This document shows positions 30,801 to 37,260 of a stretch of 56,718 bases of DNA, one piece after another. The translations under genes and the position numbers were made by a program. Below the pieces are notes generated by a model. The model ran no database searches. It had not been told where the DNA came from and worked only from the letters and a program-made list of their open reading frames with translations. Numbering within the stretch: the first letter of the stretch is position 1; every line of letters begins with the position of its first letter. This DNA comes from Pseudoalteromonas flavipulchra NCIMB 2033 = ATCC BAA-314 (GTDB lineage Bacteria > Pseudomonadota > Gammaproteobacteria > Enterobacterales > Alteromonadaceae), in NCBI GenBank assembly GCA_000814665.1, contig JWIH01000008.1:1-56718 (forward strand). The letters are read 5' to 3'.

Positions 30801-31935
30801 GACCCCGGCACTGGTTCCGGTGATGCTGGATTGCTTGGAGCAGGGAGATAGGGGCCATTTGCACCTGATGATAGGCGGGGAAGCGTTAGGTAAAGCGTTA
30901 TGGGACAGGGTAGCGGCCTACGGGGCTCGTCATGACCGCCAAGCGCTGAATCTATACGGCCCGACTGAAACGACCATTAATGCCTCTTATGCTGTAATTG
31001 ACGGGGAAGTGATGCCTCATATCGGCAAGCCTGTGGCCAATACCCAGTTTTATGTGATGGACAGTCGCCAGCAGCTGGTGCCGACTGGGGTGGTGGGTGA
31101 GCTTTATATCGGGGGTACGGGTGTTGCCCGCGGCTACCTGAACAGAGATGAGCTGACAGCGGAGAAATTTGTGGCCAACCCTTATTTTGACGCTAAGGAC
31201 AGCAACAGCTGCCGGCGTTTATACCGCAGTGGCGACTTAGTGCGCTGGCGGGCAGATGGGGAGTTGGAATTTATTGGCCGTATCGACCATCAGGTGAAGG
31301 TGCGCGGTTTACGTATCGAGCTGGGTGAAATAGAACAATGCCTGGTGGGAGACGCAGGAGTCAGGGAAGCAGCGGTGCTTGCCCGCGAAGCAGGAAATAA
31401 TGACAACCGCTTGGTGGCCTACCTGGTCCCGGATGAGAGCCTGAAGGATGAAGCAGCCTTTATCGAGGCGGTGCGTGAACAGCTGCGTAAGGCGCTGCCT
31501 GATTATATGGTGCCGGCGGCTTTTGTTGTTCTTGAGGCTTTGCCGTTAACGGTCAACGGTAAACTTGACCGCCATGCTTTGCCTGAGCCCGAGAGTGCAG
31601 TATCAAGTGCACAATATGTTGCTCCTAGGACAGACACTGAAGCCATGTTGTGTTCTATTTGGCAGCAGGTATTGGAAGTCGATAGAGTTGGTGTTATGGA
31701 CAATTTCTTTGCATTAGGTGGGCATTCACTAATGGCTATTAGTTTGGTAACACAAATCAAAGAAGCCTTCGCCATCGAATATTCAGGGTTCTCCATCAGA
31801 GAAGTATTTGAATTATCTTCTGTCGCTGAGCTGGCAGCTAGTATAGATATCTTGCTTTCAAAGCAGAAACTACAAGAAAATGAAAACCTTATCGACTCGT
31901 ATAAGGAAGAAGAATTAGAAGAAGGGGTTTTATAA
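21895..31935 (+). CDS. NRPS-B: dock-C2-A2(Ser)-T-E/C3-A3-T-E/C4-A4-T
   Basis: A 3346-residue three-module enzyme. Residues 1-52 are a TubC-type N-terminal docking domain. C2 (about 65-500) has HHIASDG at 203, an ordinary L-to-L condensation type. A2 (TSGSTG at 687) reads DVWHFSLIDK, serine. T2 has Ser1087. C3 and C4 start with NIQDIYPLGPLQQG and an extra N-terminal histidine motif, HHTLDPEND, at 1192 and 2288, as in dual epimerisation/condensation domains; their second motifs are HHIIEDA (1311) and HHIISDH (2407). So Ser2 and residue 3 should become D. A3 (TSGSTG at 1785) and A4 (2879) both read DAKNMGLINK, which I cannot assign; DAK and G301 recall the Glu code of surfactin only weakly. T3 Ser2183, T4 Ser3278. 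The tail is acidic (KEEELEEGVL). The start is coupled to NRPS-A. Confidence 0.93.
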   Translation: MNVIDFINFLHEKKIYLKVQNGKLQINAAKGAMTQTLLAQLKEKKGQIIEYLDSTKPGMDIVRVSREQVLKASYSQQSLWLLEQIDSGTEVYNMPAALKLTGDLNLIAIQQAFTSVVARHESLRTCFAAGEDGEPIQVIQAAEPFDVPVTDLSGVAEGERETQIRILVTKEAALEFDLSRDLMLRAKLIKVSSQEHVLLVTMHHIASDGWSMGILVNEFSHLYSAYVQGQENPLPPLAIQYADYANWQRQWLQGEVLDAQMGYWEKQLADLPDVHGLPLDYPRPSIQSFAGDVYVSTIAKDTLDGLKDVCQRQGATLFMGLHAAFSVLLSRYSNEKDIVLGTPVANREQSEIAELIGFFVNTLVLRSNLSGNPSFNELLRQSKTMLLEGYAHQQVPFEQIVERLQPQRSLSHSPLFQVMIEFQNNDEGNLSLPGLTAQYLDHQGGMNVAKFDLTLNIFEGQDGLHLGWHYNTDLFKRESIEGMSQHFNLLLAELLRLPEESVFALELVSDEERRQILCDWNDTQADFPSQTCIHELFEHQAEQNPQKEALVYQGVAFSYDELNLRANQLAHYLKAQGVKPDTLVGLCIERSFDMVIGLLGILKAGAAFVPLEPSYPEARIAYMLDDGDMGIVITQQRFLSELPLLAPLALCLDDDKVRDELASMPQNNQAVSSLGLCPHHLAYVIYTSGSTGKPKGVMVEHQALSNRIYWMDQEYTSTPQDRFLQKTPFSFDVSVWEFIWPLTTGASLVLAKPEGHKDPAYLSSLMAQENITKVHFVPSMLGSMLAFGLLGDCRSLKQIFCSGEALSRHHVDDVLVQCPNVELHNLYGPTEASIDVSFWNCRETALSASIPIGRPIANTQLYVMDQQQHLAPIGVAGELYIGGIGLARGYIKREQLTAEKFVENPFYDKHKPSSSPKLYRTGDLVRWLADGTLEYLGRIDHQVKVRGFRIELGEIEHALAAYPGVKEAVVLARELVQGDSRLIGYLVAPEAGSDDAAFIEDIRHYLGRQLPEYMLPSFFVLLDSLPLTANGKLDRNAMPEPDMLFSRKEYLAPRTEMEKILCTVWQEVLGVERVGIRDNFFELGGHSLLVMQVISRLQQQGKAMAARQLFAARSLEELAVAMSEHQEKEVAVFRAPKNLIPAQCQQLTPEMLPLVDLTPVEIGHLTAQVPGGAENIQDIYPLGPLQQGVLFHHTLDPENDPYVTPILFKLDDEAAVNSFIEGLEFLIARHDVFRSSMQWQGVGEPIQIVQREAKLSVGRIRVGKDQSPLNALEEYSASQRIKVDLRRAPLLNVTVATAEGEAERHVLLQIHHIIEDATSLQICEKELAYFLGGISDQLQPPVPYREFIAHALHLAQVNDAQAYFSQTLGDITEPTLPFNLHNIQGKGSNVTELAQALPQNLSIQLREVAKKIQVTPAALFHAGWARVIATCSGKDDVVFGTVMSGRLQGTFGAEEMLGVFINTLPVRVKSAGADAVTLVQQVQASLLDLLPYEQASLSMAQACSGLKSNVPLFSSILNYRHQVRTDADDETLEKEGHESSVGIEEISGQERTNYPVSLSVDDLGESFTLNIKVVAEISAQQVMAYMYKAIEILVQALSTDSAVTLDTLSLLPDEECKTLLDTAKVIRKSGVQEACIHELFERSAKAHPQETALITKAGKLSYDQLNRRANQLARYLKQQGVKPDTLVGLCVERSVDMVVGILGILKAGGAYVPLDPAYPQARLTYMLRDSGVKLVLSQSWLTLPQEQAVETLYLDKEDIFAEQAQDNPEIIGDVGPKSAVYMIYTSGSTGRPKGVVIEQRNLLNFRQVFEHQLEQLDAQKSNWLWHGSFAFDASVKGILALCSGNTLVVASEREALEPSQLLALTAQHDIQVLNLTPALVPVMLDCLEQGDRGHLHLMIGGEALGKALWDRVAAYGARHDRQALNLYGPTETTINASYAVIDGEVMPHIGKPVANTQFYVMDSRQQLVPTGVVGELYIGGAGVARGYLNRDELTAEKFVANPYFDAKDSNSCRRLYRSGDLVRWRADGELEFIGRIDHQVKVRGLRIELGEIEQCLVGDAGVREAAVLAREAGNNDNRLVAYLVPGESLKDEAAFIEAVREQLRKALPDYMVPAAFVVLEALPLTVNGKLDRHALPEPEGEFSGDYIAPQTEMEKILCEIWQEVLGVEQVGILDNFFELGGHSLLVMRVISRLQQQNLVMSASQLFSTPSLAALAKLIVKESVDDARLFKAPPNLIPADCVALTPQMLPLVDLNAGEIEQLVAQIPGGVGNIQDIYPLGPLQQGILFHHTLDPENDPYVLSAFLKIPDLHQVQAFIDGLDFLIKRHDVLRTSIHWEGVRKPVQIVRKQVGLAVLTTTIEQQQNPLVYLQEYSESEGRQMDLRSGPLLRVIVASQGDSAERYVLLQWHHIISDHVAFEVIQKELKLYSQGLQQQLLTPVQYREFIAHSLHQEKANDAEQYFTNMLSDVSEPSLPFNLINVQGKGNDITEFSEAFPAPLGEELRAIAKNIQISPAAIFHAGWARVMAACSGKDDVVFGTVMSGRLQGTSGVEQALGVFINTLPIRVKLAGANAQSLVQQVQTSLLDSLPYEQASLSMAQRCSSLSNGMPLFSSVFNYRHSGSGGIEMGKADLQAQSFTVEFLKRQERTNYPLSLSVDDFGDAFQITVKGIADIATERVIEYMQGAMKGLVEALRESSSARLDSRELLPESERQQLLHTWNDTEAEVPLEYCLHELFAEQADRFPKKTALVCDGISLSYGELNRRANQLAHYLKAQGVKAQTLVGLCVERSVDMVVGILGILKAGGAYVPLDPAYPQARLTYMLRDSGVKLVLSQSWLTLPQEQAVETFYLDKEDIFAEQAQDNPEIIGDVGPKSAVYMIYTSGSTGRPKGVVIEQRNLLNFRQVFEHQLEQLDAQKSNWLWHGSFAFDASVKGILALCSGNTLVVASEREALEPSQLLALTAQHDIQVLNLTPALVPVMLDCLEQGDRGHLHLMIGGEALGKALWDRVAAYGARHDRQALNLYGPTETTINASYAVIDGEVMPHIGKPVANTQFYVMDSRQQLVPTGVVGELYIGGTGVARGYLNRDELTAEKFVANPYFDAKDSNSCRRLYRSGDLVRWRADGELEFIGRIDHQVKVRGLRIELGEIEQCLVGDAGVREAAVLAREAGNNDNRLVAYLVPDESLKDEAAFIEAVREQLRKALPDYMVPAAFVVLEALPLTVNGKLDRHALPEPESAVSSAQYVAPRTDTEAMLCSIWQQVLEVDRVGVMDNFFALGGHSLMAISLVTQIKEAFAIEYSGFSIREVFELSSVAELAASIDILLSKQKLQENENLIDSYKEEELEEGVL
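26953..28307 (+). repeat. A3/A4 duplicated block, copy 1
   Basis: About 1.36 kb of A3 recurs in A4 at 30235-31589 with a constant offset of 3,282 bases. The translations differ at three places that I can see (ETLY/ETFY, GGAG/GGTG, VPGES/VPDES). Confidence 0.92.
30235..31589 (+). repeat. A3/A4 duplicated block, copy 2
   Basis: Second copy of the A3 core, in A4. The segment immediately upstream (30051-30345, overlapping by about 110 bases) instead matches A7/A8, so A4 is a chimera. Confidence 0.92.
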
Positions 31936-31936
31936 G

Positions 31937-34900
31937 TTGTTAGCTGAAAATATTTTTAAGCAAGCGCTGGATAGTGGAGTTTTCCTTTATCTGGACGGGG
32001 AAAACCTAAAATATAAAGTTAAAAAGGGTGAATTTCCTGACGAGCTAAAATCTGCAATTATTGTTCAGAAACAAGCGATAATTGATTACCTTAAACAAGT
32101 CGCGTCCCAGCCAGAGGTGAACGAGACTAAGTTGCCCAAGATAAGTCCTCGGGCTGAGGGTATTGAAAATCCAATGTCTTTTTCGCAGCAGCGTTTATGG
32201 CTTTTGGATCAACTCGAACAAGGCAGTAGCCATTACAATATTTTTGCGGCTTTAAAACTGACAGGCACTATAGATCTGGTGGCTCTGCAACAGTCCTTTA
32301 GCTGCATAGTCGAGCGCCATGAAAGCTTACGTACCTGCTTTTGCTCTGGAGATGAAGGCGAACCTCTGCAAGTGATCCAGCAAAAGGTCAGCTTTACTAT
32401 TCCCATAACCGACTTATCCAAGCTGTCAGTACAGGAGCGCGAGCGAAAAATTACTGAAGAGGCTTCGAAAGAGGCGGGGCTGGCTTTTGATCTGAGCCGA
32501 GATCTAATGTTGAGAGTACAATTACTTAAACTGAGTGATAAAGAACATGCTCTACTGCTCACTATGCACCATATCGCTTCTGACGGCTGGTCAACCGGAA
32601 TACTGGTTAAGGAGTTTAGCCGCCTATACAGCGCTTTTGTGAACGGAGAAGCTGATCCTCTAGCACCGCTTGCCATTCAGTATGCCGATTACGCCCATTG
32701 GCAGCGAGACTGGTTGCAAGGGGCTGTGCTGGACGAGCAACTCGATTATTGGCAGCGACAATTGTCGGACTTGCCTGAAGTGCATAGTCTACCATTGGAT
32801 TATCCGAGACCGGCCATCCAGGGCTTTGACGGTGACGTACACTTCTCAACAATCGATAAAGTAAGTTATGGGCATTTGGCAGCCCTGTGCCAGTCGCTAG
32901 GGGCGAGCTTATTTATGGGGCTGCATGCGGTTTTCTCTATATTGTTATCTCGTTACAGCAATGAACGTGATATTGTGGTGGGGACCCCGGTGGCCAACCG
33001 GGAGCCTTCAGAAGTATCTGACTTGATAGGTTTTTTTGTCAACACCTTAGTGTTGCGTAGTGACTTATCTGGCGAGCCGAGTTTTCTTGAGGTACTGGCC
33101 GGCAGTAAAGCTAAGTTACTTGATGCCTATGCCCGCCAACAAGTTCCTTTTGAGCAGGTCGTCGAACGAGTGCAGCCGATGCGAAGCCTGAGCCATAATC
33201 CTTTATTCCAGGTTTTGTTGTCGTTGCAAAACAATGAACAAGGCCATTTGTCTCTGCCTGGATTAACCTTGTCTGCGATAGAAATGCCAGATAAAGGGGT
33301 CGCCAAATTTGATCTAACCCTGAATATCGTGGAAAGTGCTAATGGACTAGGGCTTGGCTGGGGCTACAATACCGCTTTATTTAAAAGTGAAACCATAGCA
33401 CAAATGGCGGGGCATTTTGAAAGCTTATTATCCGCCGTGTTACAGTCACCCCATGAAAATGTTTTTTCACTAGGCATGGTAACCGAGCAGGAAAGCAGGC
33501 AGTTACTCGTTGACTGGAATGCAACGGCAGCACAGTGTCCATCAGATATGTGTATGCATGAATTGTTTGAAGCTCGGGCGGCACAAGCTCCCGAAAGAGA
33601 GGCCCTGGAATATAACGGAACTTGCCTCAGTTACCGGGAGTTAAACCAGCGCGCCAACCAGCTGGCGCATTATCTGGTAGCACAAGGTGTTAAACCGGAC
33701 ACCCTGGTCGGACTCTGTATTGAACATTCTTTGGATATGGTTGTAGGTATACTGGCGGTGCTGAAAGCGGGGGCTGCCTATGTTCCTATCGACCCTGCTA
33801 ATCCTGAGGCACGCGTGCGTTATATGCTTAATGACAGCAGTGTGAAAATTGTCCTGAGCCAGCTACAGATATCTAACACCTCTTCGGTAGACACTGTACG
33901 GGTTATTTGCCTGGACGATGAAAACATGCAGGCTGCGCTAGCGACAATGCCGGATAATAACTTGCCGTTATCCTCATTGGGCTTGTCGTTGCAACACCTA
34001 GCCTATGTGATATATACCTCAGGTTCAACTGGGCAGCCAAAAGGAGTTATGGTCGAGCACAGGAATTTATCTAACCTGCTAGCTGGTTTGATTTCAACTT
34101 TTGAAGTCTCAACCGAAGATACTTTTGCTTGTTTCGCGTCCTTTGCATTTGATATTTCACTTTTTGAACTTTTTCTGACCCTGATAAGTGGCGGAAAAAC
34201 TATTCTTGTTGATAAAGACGTTTTACTTAATCTGGAGCAATTTTCTCGGGTCACCGGACAATGCACTTTGTTACATGCTGTACCTAGTTTGATGAGTGAG
34301 GTTGTTGATTTTAAAAATAAAAACAATGAAAGCTTCGCAAATGTCAGAGCATTGTTTGTCGGTGGCGATTATGTGCCTGTAAGTCTACTCAAGCGTCTTA
34401 AAGCGTCTTTTTCCCGGGCTAAGGTTATTGAACTCTACGGGCCAACAGAAGCCACCATATTAACGACTTATAAAGAGGTGTCTGCGGAAACATTAAATCA
34501 TACGGGTGCCGTCATAGGTCGCGGATTGCAAAATACCAGCCTCTATGTGCTAAATGAAGCGCAACAGCTATGTCCCCCACTACTGGCGGGAGAATTGTAT
34601 ATTGGAGGGGCCGGAGTTACCCGGGGGTACTTAAACCGGGACGAACTGACAGCAGAAAAATTTGTCGCTAACCCTTACTTTGATGCACAAAATCTCCGCT
34701 CGAGCGAGCGTTTATACCGTACCGGAGATCTGGTTCGATGGTTACCAGACGGTGAGTTAGAGTTTATCGGCCGCATCGATCATCAGGTGAAAATCCGCGG
34801 ATTCAGGATCGAGCTAGGAGAAGTTGAGCATGCATTGTCGCTCTGTCCAGGGGTTAAAGATTCTGTGGTGATTGCTAGGGATATACGTGAGGGGGATAAG

Positions 34901-35401
34901 TGCTTAATTGCTTATTTGGTGGCATCTAAAGGGGAAGAAGAGCTTATTGCGGTCGTGCGTCGGCATTTGCTTGAGTGCTTGCCTGAGCATATGGTGCCAT
35001 CGGCATTTGTGTTACTGGATAACTTACCGCTCAATATTAACGGCAAGATTGACCGCAAAGCCTTGCCAGATCCTGACACTGAGGTATCAAGCGCTGAATA
35101 TATAGCGCCCGGCACCGAGATGGAAAAAATCCTGTGTGAAATCTGGCAGGATGTTCTCGAAATTGAACGTGTCGGTATTCAGGATAACTTTTTTGAGTTA
35201 GGAGGACATTCCTTAATGGCCATGCGTGTATTGTCAAAAACAAAAGCTAAAACCGGTATTGAAGTGCCGCTAAAAGAAATCTTTAAATTGCAAACCGTGG
35301 CTCTTATCGCTGATTTCCTCGACAGCCAGCAATATATTGACGACTTGCTTTATTCCCGGGGGGAGTCAGCACATGAAGACGAAATCGAACTTAAACTCTA
35401 G
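31937..35401 (+). CDS. NRPS-C: dock-C5-A5(4-hydroxyphenylglycine-like)-T
   Basis: A 1154-residue single module that starts at a TTG one base after the NRPS-B stop. A TubC-like docking domain fills about residues 1-52. C5 (about 70-505) has HHIASDG at 211-217, an L-to-L type. A5 (TSGSTG at 694) reads D235 I F H F G L I L K. This is one of the closest patterns to the 4-hydroxyphenylglycine code DIFHLGLLCK of glycopeptide synthetases that one could expect. Carrier Ser1092 lies in LGGHS. The tail (HEDEIELKL) is acidic. The two genes directly downstream encode enzymes that would make this amino acid, which strengthens the assignment. Phenylglycine is a possible alternative substrate. Confidence 0.92.
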   Translation: MLAENIFKQALDSGVFLYLDGENLKYKVKKGEFPDELKSAIIVQKQAIIDYLKQVASQPEVNETKLPKISPRAEGIENPMSFSQQRLWLLDQLEQGSSHYNIFAALKLTGTIDLVALQQSFSCIVERHESLRTCFCSGDEGEPLQVIQQKVSFTIPITDLSKLSVQERERKITEEASKEAGLAFDLSRDLMLRVQLLKLSDKEHALLLTMHHIASDGWSTGILVKEFSRLYSAFVNGEADPLAPLAIQYADYAHWQRDWLQGAVLDEQLDYWQRQLSDLPEVHSLPLDYPRPAIQGFDGDVHFSTIDKVSYGHLAALCQSLGASLFMGLHAVFSILLSRYSNERDIVVGTPVANREPSEVSDLIGFFVNTLVLRSDLSGEPSFLEVLAGSKAKLLDAYARQQVPFEQVVERVQPMRSLSHNPLFQVLLSLQNNEQGHLSLPGLTLSAIEMPDKGVAKFDLTLNIVESANGLGLGWGYNTALFKSETIAQMAGHFESLLSAVLQSPHENVFSLGMVTEQESRQLLVDWNATAAQCPSDMCMHELFEARAAQAPEREALEYNGTCLSYRELNQRANQLAHYLVAQGVKPDTLVGLCIEHSLDMVVGILAVLKAGAAYVPIDPANPEARVRYMLNDSSVKIVLSQLQISNTSSVDTVRVICLDDENMQAALATMPDNNLPLSSLGLSLQHLAYVIYTSGSTGQPKGVMVEHRNLSNLLAGLISTFEVSTEDTFACFASFAFDISLFELFLTLISGGKTILVDKDVLLNLEQFSRVTGQCTLLHAVPSLMSEVVDFKNKNNESFANVRALFVGGDYVPVSLLKRLKASFSRAKVIELYGPTEATILTTYKEVSAETLNHTGAVIGRGLQNTSLYVLNEAQQLCPPLLAGELYIGGAGVTRGYLNRDELTAEKFVANPYFDAQNLRSSERLYRTGDLVRWLPDGELEFIGRIDHQVKIRGFRIELGEVEHALSLCPGVKDSVVIARDIREGDKCLIAYLVASKGEEELIAVVRRHLLECLPEHMVPSAFVLLDNLPLNINGKIDRKALPDPDTEVSSAEYIAPGTEMEKILCEIWQDVLEIERVGIQDNFFELGGHSLMAMRVLSKTKAKTGIEVPLKEIFKLQTVALIADFLDSQQYIDDLLYSRGESAHEDEIELKL

Positions 35402-35445
35402 AGGCATATTTGATGATACTGTCTTATGGTACAAGGAAATTTAAC

Positions 35446-35466
35446 ATGCTAACTGAGATGATATGA
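35446..35466 (+). CDS. Possible six-codon leader peptide coupled to the oxidase gene
   Basis: ATG at 35446 follows AAGGA (35433-35437) with an ideal 8-base gap and reads MLTEMI then TGA. That TGA overlaps the oxidase ATG at 35463 as ATGA. The oxidase start itself has only a weak GAG upstream. This looks like a short translated leader that delivers ribosomes to the oxidase start; it may also be chance. Confidence 0.3.
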   Translation: MLTEMI

Positions 35467-36599
35467 AACTAGATCAGTATACTTGTTACTCCGATTTCAG
35501 GAAGGCTGCCAGAAGGAAGCTGCCAAAATTTGTTATGGACTTTATTGATGGTGGCGCGGGAGATGAGAAAACCCTTCAAGGGAATACTGCGGGGTTTAAA
35601 AATATTCAGCTGATTCCCCGTATGGGAAGTCAAACGAGACCGGGGTTGTTAAATACTGATATTTTGGGGTTATCGTATGCAGCACCATACGGAGTTGCTT
35701 CATTGGGGTTGTGTGGCCTGGTTCATCCTAAAGCGGAAATGATGCTGGCGAAGTCGGCGGCTAAATACAATATTCCCTATATTGTTAGCTCGGCTTCGAA
35801 TAGTTTTCTTGATGTGCTAGTAAAGGAGTCTGGGGTTTCACCTTGGTTTCAGTTGTACCTTTCGAAAATAAAGTCACAGACGGATGTACTGATCAGCCAT
35901 GCGCAAAAGCATCAATGCCCGGTGTTAGTAGTGACAGTCGACGCGCCAGTTCCGGGTATAAGACGAAGGGACAGGTATAATGGACTGAGGATCCCCTACC
36001 AGCTCAAGGCTTCAAATGTTATTGACTCAGTCACGCATCCTGCATGGCTGTTTAGGCATCTGGTCTCGGGGAAACTGACTTTCCCCCTTTACCAAAACCT
36101 AATTGAAGACCAACCCAATTTAAGCTTCTCTGAATTAATGTCCATACAAACTGGGGGGGAGTTGAACTGGGCGGTTATTGATGAGATCCGAGATAAGTGG
36201 CAGGGAAAGTTAATTTTAAAGGGAGTTATGTCGGTGAGTGATGCCCATACCGCAAAAAAAATGGGAGTGGATGCGATCATTATTTCCAATCATGGTGGTA
36301 GGCAATTGGACTCGGTACCGGCTCCTATTACTTTATTAAACCAGGTATTTAGCAAAGAGTTTGACCGAGAGTTTCTTATGTTGGATTCCGGATTAAGAAG
36401 TGGTGAAGATATAATAAAAACAATTAGTTGTGGTGCTTGCTTTACTTTTTTGGGGCGACCGTTTTTATATGCCTTGGCTGCTTATGGAGAAAGAGGCTTA
36501 GCGCAGCTGCAAGAAATGATTTTTGAACAATTAAGTGTAAATATGCGCTTGTTGGGTGCGAGTGCAATCGATGCCCTGAATGATGAATATGTGTTTTAA
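35463..36599 (+). CDS. hmo: FMN-dependent alpha-hydroxyacid oxidase, 4-hydroxymandelate oxidase (Hmo) candidate
   Basis: A 378-residue TIM-barrel flavoprotein of the glycolate oxidase/mandelate dehydrogenase family. Seen motifs: DGGAGDEKTL near the N-terminus, SSASNS, WFQLY, TVDAPVPGIRRRD, LILKGV with FMN-binding Lys253, and SNHGGRQLD with catalytic base His277 and substrate-binding Arg280. The C-terminal phosphate-binding part is LDSGLRSGEDI and FLGRPFLYALAAYGERG. In 4-hydroxyphenylglycine pathways this family oxidises 4-hydroxymandelate to 4-hydroxyphenylglyoxylate. Location between the NRPS gene with an Hpg-type A domain and the VOC enzyme below supports that role over generic lactate oxidase. 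The translation start overlaps a six-codon leader. Confidence 0.88.
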   Translation: MKLDQYTCYSDFRKAARRKLPKFVMDFIDGGAGDEKTLQGNTAGFKNIQLIPRMGSQTRPGLLNTDILGLSYAAPYGVASLGLCGLVHPKAEMMLAKSAAKYNIPYIVSSASNSFLDVLVKESGVSPWFQLYLSKIKSQTDVLISHAQKHQCPVLVVTVDAPVPGIRRRDRYNGLRIPYQLKASNVIDSVTHPAWLFRHLVSGKLTFPLYQNLIEDQPNLSFSELMSIQTGGELNWAVIDEIRDKWQGKLILKGVMSVSDAHTAKKMGVDAIIISNHGGRQLDSVPAPITLLNQVFSKEFDREFLMLDSGLRSGEDIIKTISCGACFTFLGRPFLYALAAYGERGLAQLQEMIFEQLSVNMRLLGASAIDALNDEYVF

Positions 36600-36630
36600 A
36601 TTTTTAATAGATGTAAGAAGGGGAGTTTGA

Positions 36631-37122
36631 ATGAAAGATCTTTTTGGATGTGCGGCTAAAATAGACCACATTGCAATAGCGGTAAAAAATATGGATGAAG
36701 CATTATTTTTTTATCAAGGAATATTAAACTTTAAGCTTCTGGAAAGAAGAGAAATTAAAGGTGCTTTCTCGGGAATGAAATCTGCTGAATTGACCGTGGG
36801 TAACTTTTCTGTGGTTTTGGTTCAGGGAACAGGGCCGGAATCTCAAGTTTGTAAATATATAGATGAATATGGTCCGGGAGTTCAGCATGTCGCTATAACG
36901 GTTGAAGATATAGAAGAAGTTGCCAGGGCATTAACCAAAAAGGGGTTAGAGTTTTCGACCAATATCATTAAAGGAAAAGGCTTGTTGCAAATATTTACCA
37001 AGCGAGAGAAAAATTCGGGCATGATGTACGAATTTATCCAGCGGGAGGAGACAGAAACAGGGTTCGAGGAAGGAAATATTCAAGAGCTTTTCAATCAACT
37101 TGAAAGTGCGTTTGCTTATTAA
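36631..37122 (+). CDS. hmaS: One-domain VOC dioxygenase, 4-hydroxymandelate synthase (HmaS/HPPD-like) candidate
   Basis: Only 163 residues, a single vicinal-oxygen-chelate domain, whereas hydroxymandelate synthase and hydroxyphenylpyruvate dioxygenase have two and about 350-380 residues. Yet it carries the hallmarks of their catalytic C-terminal half: KIDHIAIAV (metal His13), SQVCKYIDEYGPGVQHVAI (His86), LLQIFTK, MMYEFIQR (Glu134), and the gating-helix segment GFEEGNIQELFNQLE. The H-H-E spacing (13/86/134) is like methylmalonyl-CoA epimerase, with about 35 residues fewer between the second His and Glu than in HPPD. The expected reaction is 4-hydroxyphenylpyruvate plus O2 to 4-hydroxymandelate. 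GGGGAG lies 8 bases before ATG and the frame is clean, so it is not a broken gene. It lies 31 bases after the oxidase. An epimerase-like or other VOC activity is possible. Confidence 0.8.
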   Translation: MKDLFGCAAKIDHIAIAVKNMDEALFFYQGILNFKLLERREIKGAFSGMKSAELTVGNFSVVLVQGTGPESQVCKYIDEYGPGVQHVAITVEDIEEVARALTKKGLEFSTNIIKGKGLLQIFTKREKNSGMMYEFIQREETETGFEEGNIQELFNQLESAFAY

Positions 37123-37207
37123 TATTAAAGTTTTTGCAAATTTTTTTTGATTGATGTTTAATCTTGTTATATTGTTTATCGGGTGTTGATTTGTTGTAAA
37201 TTCATGG

Positions 37208-37227
37208 AAGTATCATCTGTGATACTT
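37208..37227. promoter_or_regulatory. Palindrome before NRPS-D
   Basis: AAGTATCA (37208-37215) and TGATACTT (37220-37227) are perfect complements around TCTG. They lie in the 138-base AT-rich gap between the VOC gene and NRPS-D, with no T run after it. It could be an operator or an mRNA stem; it is the only sizeable gap inside the NRPS gene series. Confidence 0.4.
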
Positions 37228-37260
37228 AGTATTAATTATGGATGAATTGGACTCGTTTTA

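Noticed and set aside
36631..37122. The VOC gene as a truncated pseudogene of a two-domain enzyme
   Set aside because: It has its own strong ribosome binding site, a proper N-terminal beta strand (KIDHIAIAV), all three metal ligands and no upstream coding remnant in the 31-base gap after the oxidase.
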